Below are positions 49,323 to 57,993 of a stretch of DNA of 64,000 bases, piece by piece. Positions within the stretch are counted from its first letter, which is position 1; every line of letters begins with the position of its first letter. The stretch comes from Alcaligenaceae bacterium (lineage in GTDB: Bacteria; Pseudomonadota; Gammaproteobacteria; Burkholderiales; Burkholderiaceae_B), in assembly GCA_013416395.1 (NCBI GenBank), contig JACCEP010000009.1:1-64000 (forward strand), in the 5' to 3' direction. A model generated the notes under the pieces. The model was given only the letters and a program-made list of their open reading frames with translations. It ran no database searches and was not told the origin of the DNA. A program made the position numbers and the translations under genes.

Positions 49323-49521
49323 GATTCAGACCCATCAGATTCGGTGCAAGGAAAAACCTTTCAATCAGCACGGACCGTACCGAACACGGTCTTGGGCTCA
49401 GGTCTATTCATGACATGTGGGCAATAAACGGCATGCCGCGTGCGGTGCCATGAAGAAAGGCGATGAAGGGTAACGAAGATGAGACCGACAATGTTGCCTT
49501 CATTGTCCGTCCTCGTTTGTT

Positions 49522-50040
49522 TCATCGTTTCGTTTTCAAAATACTGGCAATATCAGGAAACCCTGCGACGGCAACGGCGGGTAATTGCGCATCTGTATCA
49601 GCATAAGGCCGCTCAGCGGCATCTACCTCGCCCACTACAATGCGCCCGACCATGCCTGCATGCTCATGTGGCATACAGAAATAATCATATACCCCGGCCT
49701 CCTGAAACGTTACTACAAAGGACTCATTGGGTAGTAAATAGCCCGAATCCCAGGCATGAGCACTTTTTGGCATACGCAGCGGTTTGTGGTTGCCGGGGTG
49801 ATATGCGGTCGTGGTATGGACATTGCCGACGTCCCGGTTGACCCATCGCACGGCCTGGCCTCGCTTAACCCACAGCCCGTTTGGTCGAAACCAGACGTCA
49901 GAGCCGGTTGGGGTGCCGGACATGGCGATTTCGATTTCATCTGCTGCCTCGGCTCGCCGTAAAACGAAGGCCGACAGCAGCAACCCCCCACCCGCCGACA
50001 AAATCAATCGTCGGCGAGGATCAGGTTTGTAGGTTTTCAT
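49522..50040 (-). CDS. Exported plastocyanin/azurin-family copper protein
   Basis: A 172-residue cupredoxin. The start has a twin-arginine-type signal peptide (PDPRRRLILSAGGGLLLSAF, residues 5-24). Copper-type ligands are visible: His in the NVHTTTAYHP strand and Cys, His, Met in YDYFCMPHEHAGMVG. The fold strings AVRWVNRDVGNVHTTTAYH and GVYDYFC are typical of the plastocyanin group. Electron carrier or copper chaperone in the periplasm. Start 50040 overlaps the upstream gene stop (ATGA), so both are coupled. Confidence 0.85.
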   Translation of the reverse strand: MKTYKPDPRRRLILSAGGGLLLSAFVLRRAEAADEIEIAMSGTPTGSDVWFRPNGLWVKRGQAVRWVNRDVGNVHTTTAYHPGNHKPLRMPKSAHAWDSGYLLPNESFVVTFQEAGVYDYFCMPHEHAGMVGRIVVGEVDAAERPYADTDAQLPAVAVAGFPDIASILKTKR

Positions 50041-50465
50041 TTGGCTACACGGCTTTCTTGAGCAGCGGGCACATTCCACAAAACAATGTGCACGTGTGGC
50101 TCCGCGACACCGGGATGGCCCGCGTTGTACATCATGTCGACATGATCAACCGTGCCTGCGGGGGCTTTCAGGTCTTTGAGGTTCATGTCAGGCTTCATCA
50201 TGGATAGCGGGATCATATATGTGGTGCTTACAAGCTTGCCATCATGGTCATAGCCGAGAAACGGCCCTGCGGGAAGTGTGTCAGGGTTCACGAACAGTTG
50301 ACCTAGTCCGGGAATGAAGTCAGGCAACTTCACCAGGGAGCTAACCGCTTTGTAGGGAGCAGGGGGCGGAGCGGTGAGTATTGAGGGCCCCGCCGCCAGC
50401 GCCGTGGCCGTACCAAAGGAAAATGCCAGAACGGTTGCAGCTGTCGTCAGCAAAGTGCGGAACAT
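50037..50465 (-). CDS. Exported DUF5602-like protein with HxH motif
   Basis: A 142-residue periplasmic protein: signal peptide MFRTLLTTAATVLAFSFG..ALAAG (about residues 1-25), a FLGYDHDGKLVSTTYMIPLSMM stretch and the distinctive end with HVDMMYNAGHPGVAEPHVHIVLW, which holds four His residues that could bind metal. I take it as a DUF5602/TTHB210-like family member with modest confidence. It is the first gene before the cupredoxin, a coupling that suggests a shared copper-related job. Confidence 0.55.
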   Translation of the reverse strand: MFRTLLTTAATVLAFSFGTATALAAGPSILTAPPPAPYKAVSSLVKLPDFIPGLGQLFVNPDTLPAGPFLGYDHDGKLVSTTYMIPLSMMKPDMNLKDLKAPAGTVDHVDMMYNAGHPGVAEPHVHIVLWNVPAAQESRVAK

Positions 50466-50752
50466 AAGAAGTCTCCCAGGGTGCGCAGCGGGAAATCGCC
50501 GCGTTGTAATCATTAGATGCAGTGCAAGCCGATTACGTTTCACGGCGACGCTGGTGCCCCGGCACTATTCACACAAACATTACCAAATGGTCATGATGTT
50601 GTCATCCCCACTGCCGACTAAGTTGCATACACTCTTTTTTTTCCGGCCAATGCGCGGGCCGAGACGGGTGCGTGCAGGTTCCGAGGCAATTAATACCTAC
50701 ATTGCCATGAAAAAAGAGACAAACATCGCTATGAAAAGAGACAAGCATCGCT
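50466..50752. promoter_or_regulatory. Divergent spacer ending in a triplicated start-site repeat
   Basis: Within this spacer, bases 50701-50765 hold three imperfect copies of a 22-24-base unit of the form AT(T/C)GC(C/T)ATGAAAA-GAGACAA(A/G)C, and each includes an ATGAAA. The third copy's ATG (50753) is the tctB start. The first ATG (50707) opens a 19-codon frame ending at 50766, overlapping the tctB start in another frame, which could act as a leader peptide. The rest of the spacer shows nothing recognisable. Confidence 0.6.
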
Positions 50753-51238
50753 ATGAAAAAAATTGAATTTAATCCTCGAAAGTTTGCGTCAGGCGGACTG
50801 ATCATTCTGCTTGGTATGGGTACAGCCATTGGCAGCATTGATTACTCGCTCGGAACGCTGGCGCGCATGGGGCCTGGTTATTATCCCTTGATGCTGGGTG
50901 TGCTTCTTGCATTTCTCGGGCTGCTTATCGTGGCCACGCCAGACTCCCCAGATGAAATGATGCCGTCGGAAGACGAGGCTGACGCGACTGCAGCCAAAAA
51001 GCCCTCGCCTATCCGTCCATGGGTAGCGACGGTTGGGGCCATGCTGGCATTCATGTTGTTGGGCAAATACGGCGGCTTGGTGCCCGCGACCTTTGCCATG
51101 ATTTTTATTGCAGCCCAGGGTGACAAAGATAACTCGCTGCTGGCTTCTCTGTTACTGGGCCTCGGTGTAACCGCTTTTGCCGTGGGTGTCTTCTACTACG
51201 GCATGCAAATGCAGTTTCCTCTTTTTAACTGGGGCTGA
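50753..51238 (+). CDS. tctB: TctB, small membrane subunit of a tripartite tricarboxylate transporter
   Basis: A 161-residue protein with four membrane segments and the TctB pattern: GLGMGTAIGSIDYSLGTLARMGPGYYPLMLGVLLAFLG-type N-terminus and an acidic loop (DEMMPSEDEADAT) before the second pair of helices. The small subunit works with TctA and an external receptor to import carboxylates by ion-motive force. GAGAC, not a perfect ribosome site, is 13 bases upstream within the repeat. TctA follows after two bases. Confidence 0.9.
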   Translation: MKKIEFNPRKFASGGLIILLGMGTAIGSIDYSLGTLARMGPGYYPLMLGVLLAFLGLLIVATPDSPDEMMPSEDEADATAAKKPSPIRPWVATVGAMLAFMLLGKYGGLVPATFAMIFIAAQGDKDNSLLASLLLGLGVTAFAVGVFYYGMQMQFPLFNWG

Positions 51239-51240
51239 TC

Positions 51241-52740
51241 ATGATTGATAACCTTTGGCTCGGCCTCACCACAGCTTTTCATGTCAATAACCTTATGTAC
51301 GCCTTTGTGGGCGTATTGCTGGGTAACCTGATTGGCGTTCTGCCCGGTATTGGCGCGCTAGCCGCCATTTCCATGCTTTTGCCCGTAACTTACGGGCTGG
51401 ATCCAACGGGCGCGTTGTTGATGTTGGCTGGTTTGTATTACGGTACCAGCTTTGGTGGTGCAACCACCTCAATTCTGTTGAACCTGCCTGGTACGGCATC
51501 ACACGCTGTGGTTTGTGTGGACGGCAACCCTATGGCACGCCAGGGCCGCGGCGCGGCGGCCATTCTCATTGCAATGATCGCCTCGTTTCTCGGGGTGTGC
51601 GTGGGTATCGTCATGATGATGTTCTTCAGTCCGTTGCTGACTGAAGCGGCTTTTCTGTTTGGTCCGGCTGAGTACTTTGCACTTATGGTCATGGGGCTGC
51701 TGGCCGCATCGGCACTGACCAGCGGTTCGCCACTCAAAGGTATCGCGTCCGTCGTCATCGGGCTCATCCTGGGTGTGGTGGGCACTGATGTCAACAGTGG
51801 TGTAGCCCGCTTTGACTTTGGTATACCTGAGCTCCAGGATGGTATTTCACTGGTCGCGCTTGCCATGGGCCTGTTTGGTGTGTCCGATGTGCTGGCCAAT
51901 GCCGGCCGCCTGGGCAAAGGGTCGATGGTCGCGAAAGTGAAAGGTAGTGCAATGCGCCTGACTAAAGGCGAGTTTCGCCAGTCGGCTGGCCCTATTGCGC
52001 GCGGCTCCATTATTGGCTCAATGTTGGGCATTTTGCCAGGCGCTGGCGGCACCATGGCTTCGTTCATGTCTTATGCCATGGAAAAGAAAGTGTCGAAAAC
52101 GCCCGAGCGTTTTGGGCATGGTGCCATTGAAGGCGTGGCTGGCCCAGAGTCTGCCAACAGCTCGGCGGCCATTACGGCGTTTATCCCCACACTTACACTG
52201 GGTATTCCGGGTGACGCCGTCATGGCCTTGATGCTGGGCGCGTTAATGATCCACAACATTACGCCGGGCCCGCAGATGATGGTAGAGCATCCTGCCATGT
52301 TCTGGGGTTTGCTGATCAGTTTCTGGATCGGCAACGTCATGCTGCTTATCCTGAATATTCCTCTGATCGGAATGTGGGTCAAGCTGCTGTCAGTGCCTTA
52401 TCGCCTTATTTACCCCACGGTGTTGTTCCTGATCGCCATTGGTGTCTATAGCGCTAACAACAACCTGTTTGACGTTGGCATGGTGCTGGCTCTGGGCGTT
52501 TTTGGGTACATTCTGGCTTCGGTGGGTTTTCAGCCCGCGCCGCTGCTACTCGGCTTCGTGCTGGGGCCCATGATGGAAGAAAACTTCCGGCGAGCGCTGT
52601 TGCTTGCGCGTGGCGATGCGTTCGTGTTTTTCCAGCGTCCGCTCAGCGGAACCTTTATGGCCGTTACAATCTTGATGCTGGTAATGGTTGCCTATAAACG
52701 GCTGCGGCATAAGCCCTTGGTAGAAGTGGCAGCTTCTTAG
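51241..52740 (+). CDS. tctA: TctA, large membrane subunit of a tripartite tricarboxylate transporter
   Basis: A 499-residue permease with about 12 membrane segments and the signatures GNLIGVLPGIGALAAISMLLPVTYGLDP, GLYYGTSFGGATTSILLNLPGTAS (repeat glycine box) and GILPGAGGTMASFMSYAMEKKVSK, which belong to TctA. It transports dicarboxylates or tricarboxylates delivered by a Bug receptor. No receptor gene follows; the two Bug genes at 14.1 kb and 38.3 kb are candidates. A strong hairpin lies 24 bases past the stop. Confidence 0.93.
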   Translation: MIDNLWLGLTTAFHVNNLMYAFVGVLLGNLIGVLPGIGALAAISMLLPVTYGLDPTGALLMLAGLYYGTSFGGATTSILLNLPGTASHAVVCVDGNPMARQGRGAAAILIAMIASFLGVCVGIVMMMFFSPLLTEAAFLFGPAEYFALMVMGLLAASALTSGSPLKGIASVVIGLILGVVGTDVNSGVARFDFGIPELQDGISLVALAMGLFGVSDVLANAGRLGKGSMVAKVKGSAMRLTKGEFRQSAGPIARGSIIGSMLGILPGAGGTMASFMSYAMEKKVSKTPERFGHGAIEGVAGPESANSSAAITAFIPTLTLGIPGDAVMALMLGALMIHNITPGPQMMVEHPAMFWGLLISFWIGNVMLLILNIPLIGMWVKLLSVPYRLIYPTVLFLIAIGVYSANNNLFDVGMVLALGVFGYILASVGFQPAPLLLGFVLGPMMEENFRRALLLARGDAFVFFQRPLSGTFMAVTILMLVMVAYKRLRHKPLVEVAAS

Positions 52741-52763
52741 TGGTTTGATGCCGTCGCAGTAAG

Positions 52764-52803
52764 AGAAAGGGCAGGTGTAACGTAAGTTATACCTGCCCTT
52801 TCT
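52764..52803. terminator. Hairpin terminator between tctA and the META-domain gene
   Basis: A 17-base stem (52764-52780 and 52787-52803; one G-U pair) with a six-base loop, placed 24 bases after tctA and 187 bases from the oppositely oriented META gene. The descending arm ends CCCTTTCT, with a weak T content, and its complement ends the same way, so it may serve both strands. Confidence 0.8.
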
Positions 52804-52989
52804 GATTCTCCCACTTTCGTGTGGGCACTGTTCCGCACGCCCACCGCACGCCCGGCTGGCCTGGTGCACAGAAAGCCCCACATGCTCAATCGTCGTGTGA
52901 GCCTGAGGCGTCAGCAGTGTTGCCAGTACTACCGCTCTGCCAACAAGGCGTCGCCGGCACTATCTGGCTGGGCGCGTGCGTCGGTGAGC

Positions 52990-53796
52990 TTAGCGGGTGT
53001 TTTCGCTTTCAACCGTTAAGTCGAGCACGTAGGCATACCGGGATGCATCGGCCGGAACATTGCGGCGCGTGTAACGTTTGAGCCTTAGCACGTTGCGCAC
53101 GCCTGGCTCATGACGGTAGCCTTCGATGTCGTCATAAAAGGCCTGCCACTGGCCTTGGCCCTGTTTGAGGCCGCTGGCATCATAGTCAACCGTGCGCACA
53201 TTCAGGCATTGTTTGTTCGGGGTGAGTGGATGCGAGCAGGGCACAGTTTGCGCGGCCACCTCAAGAAACACGATGTCAGCCGAGGAGCCGTATAGCGTTT
53301 CATGCGTGGGCTTGCCCTGCAGTATCCACTGACTGCCGTCATTGAAACCCAGTGTCAACGATGGTTGCTGGTCTGCGCCCGGATGGGTTTTTACGCGCCA
53401 GGCAGACACCTCTGGAAGCCGCTGGCCTACTGCCTGCTCGTACTGCATCAGTGACTCGTCCGGGCAAAGCCGCATGGTTCCCACAACCTGGTTGATGCGC
53501 ATCTGGGTACCAGTTATTGCGTAACTGGCGCCCAGCTTGTTGCATAAGCCGCTAACAGACACACGTTGGTCTTTAAATGTGAGGTCCAGAGGCCCGTCTT
53601 CATTGCCGTTCTGCCGTATCCATTGGGGTTGTGCGGTGCCCTGGTCATCGATGGCCCCTTCCAGCTGCCAGTGATAGGCGGTCAGCATGTCATCATGGCC
53701 TGCGGCTGTCTGCGTGCTTTTGGCAGGACCACCTGTCTGTTGGGCGCAAGCGGTGAGGCCGCTTAGGGCAAGACACCAGAGCAGGGAGCGTTTCAT
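52990..53796 (-). CDS. Lipoprotein with META and DUF4377 domains
   Basis: A 268-residue lipoprotein (signal peptide with lipobox LTAC near residue 17). Residues about 38-160 form a META domain (WQLEGAIDDQG, VSVSGLCNKLGASYAI, QVVGTMRLCPDESLMQYE), as in HslJ; residues about 180-260 match DUF4377 (IVFLEVAAQTVPCSHPLTPNKQCLNVRTVDYDASG and DIEGYRHEPGVRNVLRLKRY). Both are found in heat-shock or stress-related outer-membrane proteins of unknown activity. It ends the tctBA terminator region and stands alone. Confidence 0.85.
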   Translation of the reverse strand: MKRSLLWCLALSGLTACAQQTGGPAKSTQTAAGHDDMLTAYHWQLEGAIDDQGTAQPQWIRQNGNEDGPLDLTFKDQRVSVSGLCNKLGASYAITGTQMRINQVVGTMRLCPDESLMQYEQAVGQRLPEVSAWRVKTHPGADQQPSLTLGFNDGSQWILQGKPTHETLYGSSADIVFLEVAAQTVPCSHPLTPNKQCLNVRTVDYDASGLKQGQGQWQAFYDDIEGYRHEPGVRNVLRLKRYTRRNVPADASRYAYVLDLTVESENTR

Positions 53797-53862
53797 GTTT
53801 TTAGTCCTTTTTTGATGGAGTTTCTGGCTGAAAATATGCTGCGTAGCGTAGGCCGGAGGCTG

Positions 53863-54678
53863 TCATCGCGGTAGCAACAGTTCGCCGCAACCGGCAAGGT
53901 GTGTATTTTCGAGAGCCATCACTACACGGTCACAGGCAAGCCTGGCGGCATCCGCCAGACTGTTGCCCTGAAGCAGATGGGCCGCCGTGGCGGCGCTGAA
54001 CAGATCACCTGTGCCCTTGGGCATGGTGTCAACCCTGGCGTGGCGCACAATCTCTGCGCTGTCACGTGTGACGACTGCCACGTGGATCTGGTCGGGTGCC
54101 CAGTCTGCTGGTGCTGCGCTGGTAACCGCCACCCATTGCAGGTTTCCAGTAAGCAGGCTGCGGGCCGCTTCGATAACGCTGGCGGTGTCGTTTGTGGGCA
54201 TGCCAGTCAGGCAGGCTAACTCAAAACCATTGGGTGTAATCCCGTGAGCCAGCGGCAACAGGTGGCTGCGATACGCGTCGACCATACCCGGCGCTACATA
54301 GATACCGGTGTCGTGGTCTCCGATCACTGGGTCTATCTGTACCCGTACGCTAGGGTACTCTGCCGTTACGTCGACTACCCATTCAGCCAACGCGTGTGCC
54401 TGATCCGGGCCGCCCAGGTAGCCAATAAGAATAGTACGCACATGGCCAAGTGCATCGCGGGCACGCAAGTCTTGCAGATAGCCTTTAAACCATTCAAGCG
54501 GGACGGGTCCACCGTGCAGTGTCGGATAGTGAGGGGTGTTGCTGAGTATCACCGTAGGGACCGCCGCAACAGAAAAGCCCAGAGCGTGTAGCGTGGGTAC
54601 AGCAACGCTGTTGCCGACGTGGCCGTAAACCACTTGAGATTGCACGGAAATAATATCTATGGGCAGCGGCAGGTTCAT
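53863..54678 (-). CDS. pdxY: Pyridoxal kinase
   Basis: A 271-residue ribokinase-fold enzyme. [22 protein letters not shown] is the opening of PdxY/Pdx[33 protein letters not shown] and the late [15 protein letters not shown] (anion hole and catalytic Asp) are present. It phosphorylates pyridoxal with ATP to give the cofactor form. The length and lack of extra domains favour PdxY, but PdxK is not excluded. Its stop is 66 bases from the META gene start. Confidence 0.92.
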   Translation of the reverse strand: MNLPLPIDIISVQSQVVYGHVGNSVAVPTLHALGFSVAAVPTVILSNTPHYPTLHGGPVPLEWFKGYLQDLRARDALGHVRTILIGYLGGPDQAHALAEWVVDVTAEYPSVRVQIDPVIGDHDTGIYVAPGMVDAYRSHLLPLAHGITPNGFELACLTGMPTNDTASVIEAARSLLTGNLQWVAVTSAAPADWAPDQIHVAVVTRDSAEIVRHARVDTMPKGTGDLFSAATAAHLLQGNSLADAARLACDRVVMALENTHLAGCGELLLPR

Positions 54679-54827
54679 GATGAGGCATCAGGCAGTGAGT
54701 ACGGGCGTTCATTGTAAAGCTATGGTCATCGTTGTCTTCACGCGTAGAGCGCTGTGTTCCGGCCCCCCCGCCGCCTAATCGCCTTATCGTCGCGTGAAGA
54801 GCCTAACGGTGAGCATGCCGATTTTGA

Positions 54828-55060
54828 TCAGTAATAGGGCCGGGGCTCCCGGCAATGGCCTGCTTGAACCTCGGCCGCGTGCGGCAGGTAATGCTTGAGT
54901 TTGGTTTTTAGTGCATCTTCCATGAGTGGTTCGATGTACAGTTTGATGTTGTGACCGGGCGGGTCGATGGCGCGGACCGCGAACGGCAACGAAGGTAGCG
55001 AGTCCTTAACGCAGCCTCGGCTATCAGGCAGAACTTCTTCACATAATGCACAAATACCTC
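54828..55060 (-). other. Open stretch in a 394-base spacer, possible gene remnant
   Basis: The spacer 54679-55072 has no complete gene. On the minus strand a continuous frame runs from about 55060 to a TGA at 54828. It reads KDSLPSLPFAVRAIDPPGHN and then IKLYIEPLMEDALKTKLKHY with coding-like codon choice, but no start or known family was found; ATG at 54923 would give only 31 residues. It may be a decayed 3' end of a lost gene. The far end overlaps the DUF2520 start region. Confidence 0.3.
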
Positions 55061-55072
55061 ATCTGGAATGCA

Positions 55073-55978
55073 ATGACCATGCCACACACCGAGCTTGCTT
55101 CTGTTTTTCCAAAAATCGGCTTTATTGGTGCTGGCAGACTGGGCTGTGCGCTGGCATGGTGTCTCGACCAGAAGGGGGCACACGTGCATGCCGTGGCGAG
55201 CCGCAGCGTTGACAGTGCAAACGCGCTGGCGACGGGCTGCAGTGCCTGCGCCGTGATGTCGCCTCAGCAAGTGGCTGATGAGTGTGACCTTATCTTTATT
55301 ACTACGCCCGATGCCGCAATTGCCCCTACCGCCCAGAGCATACGCTGGCGGCCGGGTAGTAGCGTGGTGCATTGCAGTGGGGCCACTGAGGTGCAGGTGC
55401 TGGGCAAAGCGTTGGCAGAAGGCGCTGAGGTGGGCGGCTTTCACCCCATGCATACCTTCGCAGATCCGGTGACGGCGGCGCGTACGCTGTCGGGCTGCGT
55501 CATCACCATAGAAGCGGGCGAGCATCTGAGCCAACGGCTGTCTCGCCTGGCCACGGCTCTTGGTTGCACGGTCAACCATCTGCCTGCAGGTATGCGTGTC
55601 CGTTACCATGCCTCGTGCGGGTTTGCCTCACAGTTTGTCAACGTGTTGCTGGCCGAAGGTGTACGTGCCTGGCAAAGTTGGGGCAGCACCGAGCAGGCCG
55701 CGCTTGACGCCTTTTTACCCATGCTGCGAGGCACAATTGCTTCGATCGAAAGCTCAGGGCTCGCCAAGGGGATGCCAGGCCCCGTATCGCGAGGCGATAC
55801 GCATACGGTGGAGCGGCATGTTCAGGTGCTGGGCGACTTCGATCCCGAGATGGCGTCCTTCTACCGTGCGCTGTGCCGGCGTTCCGTTCCACTTGCCCAA
55901 AAGGCCGGGCGCATTGACGACGCTCAGGCCGCCAGCATCAACGATGTGCTTGATGCGGCCCGCAGCCTGCCTGAGTAA
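55073..55978 (+). CDS. Rossmann-fold DUF2520 domain protein
   Basis: A 301-residue protein. IGFIGAGRLGCALAWCLDQKG gives the nucleotide-binding GxGxxG of an NAD(P) domain, followed by DLIFITTPDAAIA and HCSGATE (family mark), and after GGFHPMHTFADP the DUF2520 C-terminal helical domain. This layout is that of the F420-dependent/pyrroline reductase-like superfamily. No direct substrate can be named. The chosen start is M in MTMPHTEL; an ATG nine codons earlier and one two codons later are alternatives. The next genes begin a separate unit. Confidence 0.85.
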   Translation: MTMPHTELASVFPKIGFIGAGRLGCALAWCLDQKGAHVHAVASRSVDSANALATGCSACAVMSPQQVADECDLIFITTPDAAIAPTAQSIRWRPGSSVVHCSGATEVQVLGKALAEGAEVGGFHPMHTFADPVTAARTLSGCVITIEAGEHLSQRLSRLATALGCTVNHLPAGMRVRYHASCGFASQFVNVLLAEGVRAWQSWGSTEQAALDAFLPMLRGTIASIESSGLAKGMPGPVSRGDTHTVERHVQVLGDFDPEMASFYRALCRRSVPLAQKAGRIDDAQAASINDVLDAARSLPE

Positions 55979-55992
55979 ACCCGCTCGCAACA

Positions 55993-56041
55993 TTGATCCA
56001 GATCATGTATGAATGGCGCGCAAAAAAATACACTATGCTTA
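55993..56041 (+). promoter_or_regulatory. Fnr/Dnr-type promoter upstream of the ABC-nnrS operon
   Basis: TTGAT-CCAG-ATCAT at 55993-56006 matches the Fnr/Dnr box (TTGAT, four bases, ATCAA) at 9 of 10 positions. A -10-like TACACT lies at 56029-56034, which would put transcription start near 56041, exactly 41.5 bases from the box centre, the position used for class II activation. The first gene of the operon starts at 56126. Confidence 0.65.
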
Positions 56042-56125
56042 TACGAATGATTACTCTTAGCAATGCGGGTGTGCCAGGCGGCGTGCCTGCGTGCTGGGTC
56101 TTGTGCACAACAGAAAGGCATCAAA

Positions 56126-57181
56126 ATGGTTGACGGCGGGCGGGCATGGCAGTCGGGCGGTTTGTCGCGCAAACGGCGTAATCTGCTGGGTGGGTTGGCA
56201 TTATTACCCTTTATTTCTGCGGCAAACGCATGGGCGGCGCAGTCAGCGAGCGAGCAGGGTACACATCTTGATATGGCCGGCCCTCCGGCATCGGTGTCGT
56301 TCCCTCTTCTCCATATGATAGAAAGTGGCGCGCTTGCCGATGTTACTGACAGCGCCCGGTTCACCTTATGGACTAACCCTGATCAACTCAGAGCGCTTGC
56401 CATGGAGGGCAAAACATCATTTATTGCCGCGCCTACCAATGTGGCGGCCAATCTTTACAACCGCGGCGTGCCGCTTACACTCGTTAATGTGGCGGTCTGG
56501 GGTATTTTGTGGATGGTGTCACGCAGCCCAAACATGAAGACCTTGGCTGATTTCAAAGGTAAAGAAATCGCCATACCATTTCGTGCCGATATGCCCGACA
56601 TTCTCTTTAGCTTTCTGTGCGAAAAGCAAGGGCTTGATCCTCGTAAAGACTTTAAGCTGCGTTATGTGGCCTCGCCCATGGATGCCGTGCAACTGCTGCT
56701 TATGCGTCGGGTAGACCATGCCTTGCTTGCCGAACCCGCCATTTCCATGGCCTTGCGCAAGTCGCATTCGTTTCCCGTTTCTGTCGTGGCGCCCGAGTTG
56801 TATCGCAGCGTTAATTTGCAAGAAGAATGGGGTCGGCTGCTTGACCGCCCACCCCGCATTCCCCAGGCAGGCATGGCGGCTCTGGGCGCCGCGCGCAACA
56901 ACCCCAAATTGCTAGCCCGCTTTGAAAAGGCTTATGCCGAATCTACGGCATGGTGTTTTGCCAACCCACAAGAGTGTGGTGAACTTGTCGCGCGGCACAT
57001 TACCATGCTCACCCCGGAAGCGGTTACCGATTCGCTCATGGTTGCGCCTCAGCATTATGCGACAGCCATCGAGGCACGCCCTGAGCTTGAGTACTTTTAT
57101 CAGCTATTGCTTGATCGTGAACCCGCAACGGTAGGTGGCAAGCTGCCTGATGATGCTTTTTATGCGGGTGCGGGGGCGTAA
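56126..57181 (+). CDS. NitT/TauT-type ABC transporter substrate-binding protein
   Basis: A 351-residue exported binding protein. The start has a twin-arginine-like segment (SRKRRNLLGGLALLPFISAANAWA, residues about 14-37, with RR before a hydrophobic core). The mature part has LRALAMEGKTSFIAAPTNVAANLYNRGVPLTLVN and KTLADFKGKEIAIPFRADMPDILFSFLC, typical of the SsuA/NMT1/TauA group. The ligand is unknown. Start 56126 follows AAAGG. It begins the operon with permease, ATPase and nnrS, so a nitrogen-oxide-related ligand is a reasonable guess, not shown. Confidence 0.85.
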   Translation: MVDGGRAWQSGGLSRKRRNLLGGLALLPFISAANAWAAQSASEQGTHLDMAGPPASVSFPLLHMIESGALADVTDSARFTLWTNPDQLRALAMEGKTSFIAAPTNVAANLYNRGVPLTLVNVAVWGILWMVSRSPNMKTLADFKGKEIAIPFRADMPDILFSFLCEKQGLDPRKDFKLRYVASPMDAVQLLLMRRVDHALLAEPAISMALRKSHSFPVSVVAPELYRSVNLQEEWGRLLDRPPRIPQAGMAALGAARNNPKLLARFEKAYAESTAWCFANPQECGELVARHITMLTPEAVTDSLMVAPQHYATAIEARPELEYFYQLLLDREPATVGGKLPDDAFYAGAGA

Positions 57182-57189
57182 ACACGGTA

Positions 57190-57993
57190 ATGATGCATTT
57201 TTTGCTCAAGCTGCGAAATGCCGGGGCTGCAACACTGGCATATTTGTGGAGCGGCTGGGGCGCGATCGCCAGCATATTGCTGTTCTGTGCCCTCTGGGAG
57301 GCCGGCGCGCGCGCATATGGCCCGCTGGTTCTTCCAGGCCCTGTGGCAACCTTGCACCAGCTGACGCAGATGTTTCATGAGGGCATTGCCGCACCCGAAC
57401 TGCTTATTTCGGCCAGGCGCAGCCTTAGCGGCTTGGGCGCAGCTTTGCTGGTGGGTACGGCTGCGGGGCTTCTGGCAGGTCGGTCACTGACTGCAGCCAT
57501 GGTTTCGCGCCCTTTGGTCACACTGCTGCTGGGCATGCCGCCCATTGCGTGGCTGGTGCTGGCCATGCTCTGGTTTGGTATGGGTGATGCTACGCCTGTA
57601 TTTACGGTGTTCGTAGCGTGCTTTCCTGTGGTCTTTGCAGGTGCCATGCAGGGCGCGCGTACGCTAGATAATCAACTCAAAGACGTGGCTCGCGCCTATC
57701 GATTGCCCTGGCACATGACGCTGGTTGACGTTTACTTCCCGCACGTGCTGTCCTATCTTTTTCCCTCCTGGATCACTGCCCTGGGCATTTCCTGGAAAGT
57801 AGTGGTGATGGCAGAGCTTCTTACCACCCCCGATGGGGTCGGCGCGGCACTTGCCGTATCAAGGGCTCAGCTCGATACGGCAAGTTCGCTAGGCTGGATT
57901 GTTGCCGTACTCGGCCTGCTACTGGCCGTCGAATACCTGGTGCTCGAACCCTTTAAACGTCGCGTAGAGCGCTGGCGTTCGGAGCCCGCATGA
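57190..57993 (+). CDS. ABC transporter permease, NitT/TauT type
   Basis: A 267-residue permease with about six membrane segments and the EAA loop (LKDVARAYRLPWHMTLVDVYFPHVLSYLFPSW, near residues 158-190). The start ATG follows the binding-protein stop by eight bases, and the final codons overlap the ATPase start (ATGA). Gene order, binding protein-permease-ATPase, is that of sulfonate, taurine and nitrate importers. Confidence 0.9.
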   Translation: MMHFLLKLRNAGAATLAYLWSGWGAIASILLFCALWEAGARAYGPLVLPGPVATLHQLTQMFHEGIAAPELLISARRSLSGLGAALLVGTAAGLLAGRSLTAAMVSRPLVTLLLGMPPIAWLVLAMLWFGMGDATPVFTVFVACFPVVFAGAMQGARTLDNQLKDVARAYRLPWHMTLVDVYFPHVLSYLFPSWITALGISWKVVVMAELLTTPDGVGAALAVSRAQLDTASSLGWIVAVLGLLLAVEYLVLEPFKRRVERWRSEPA

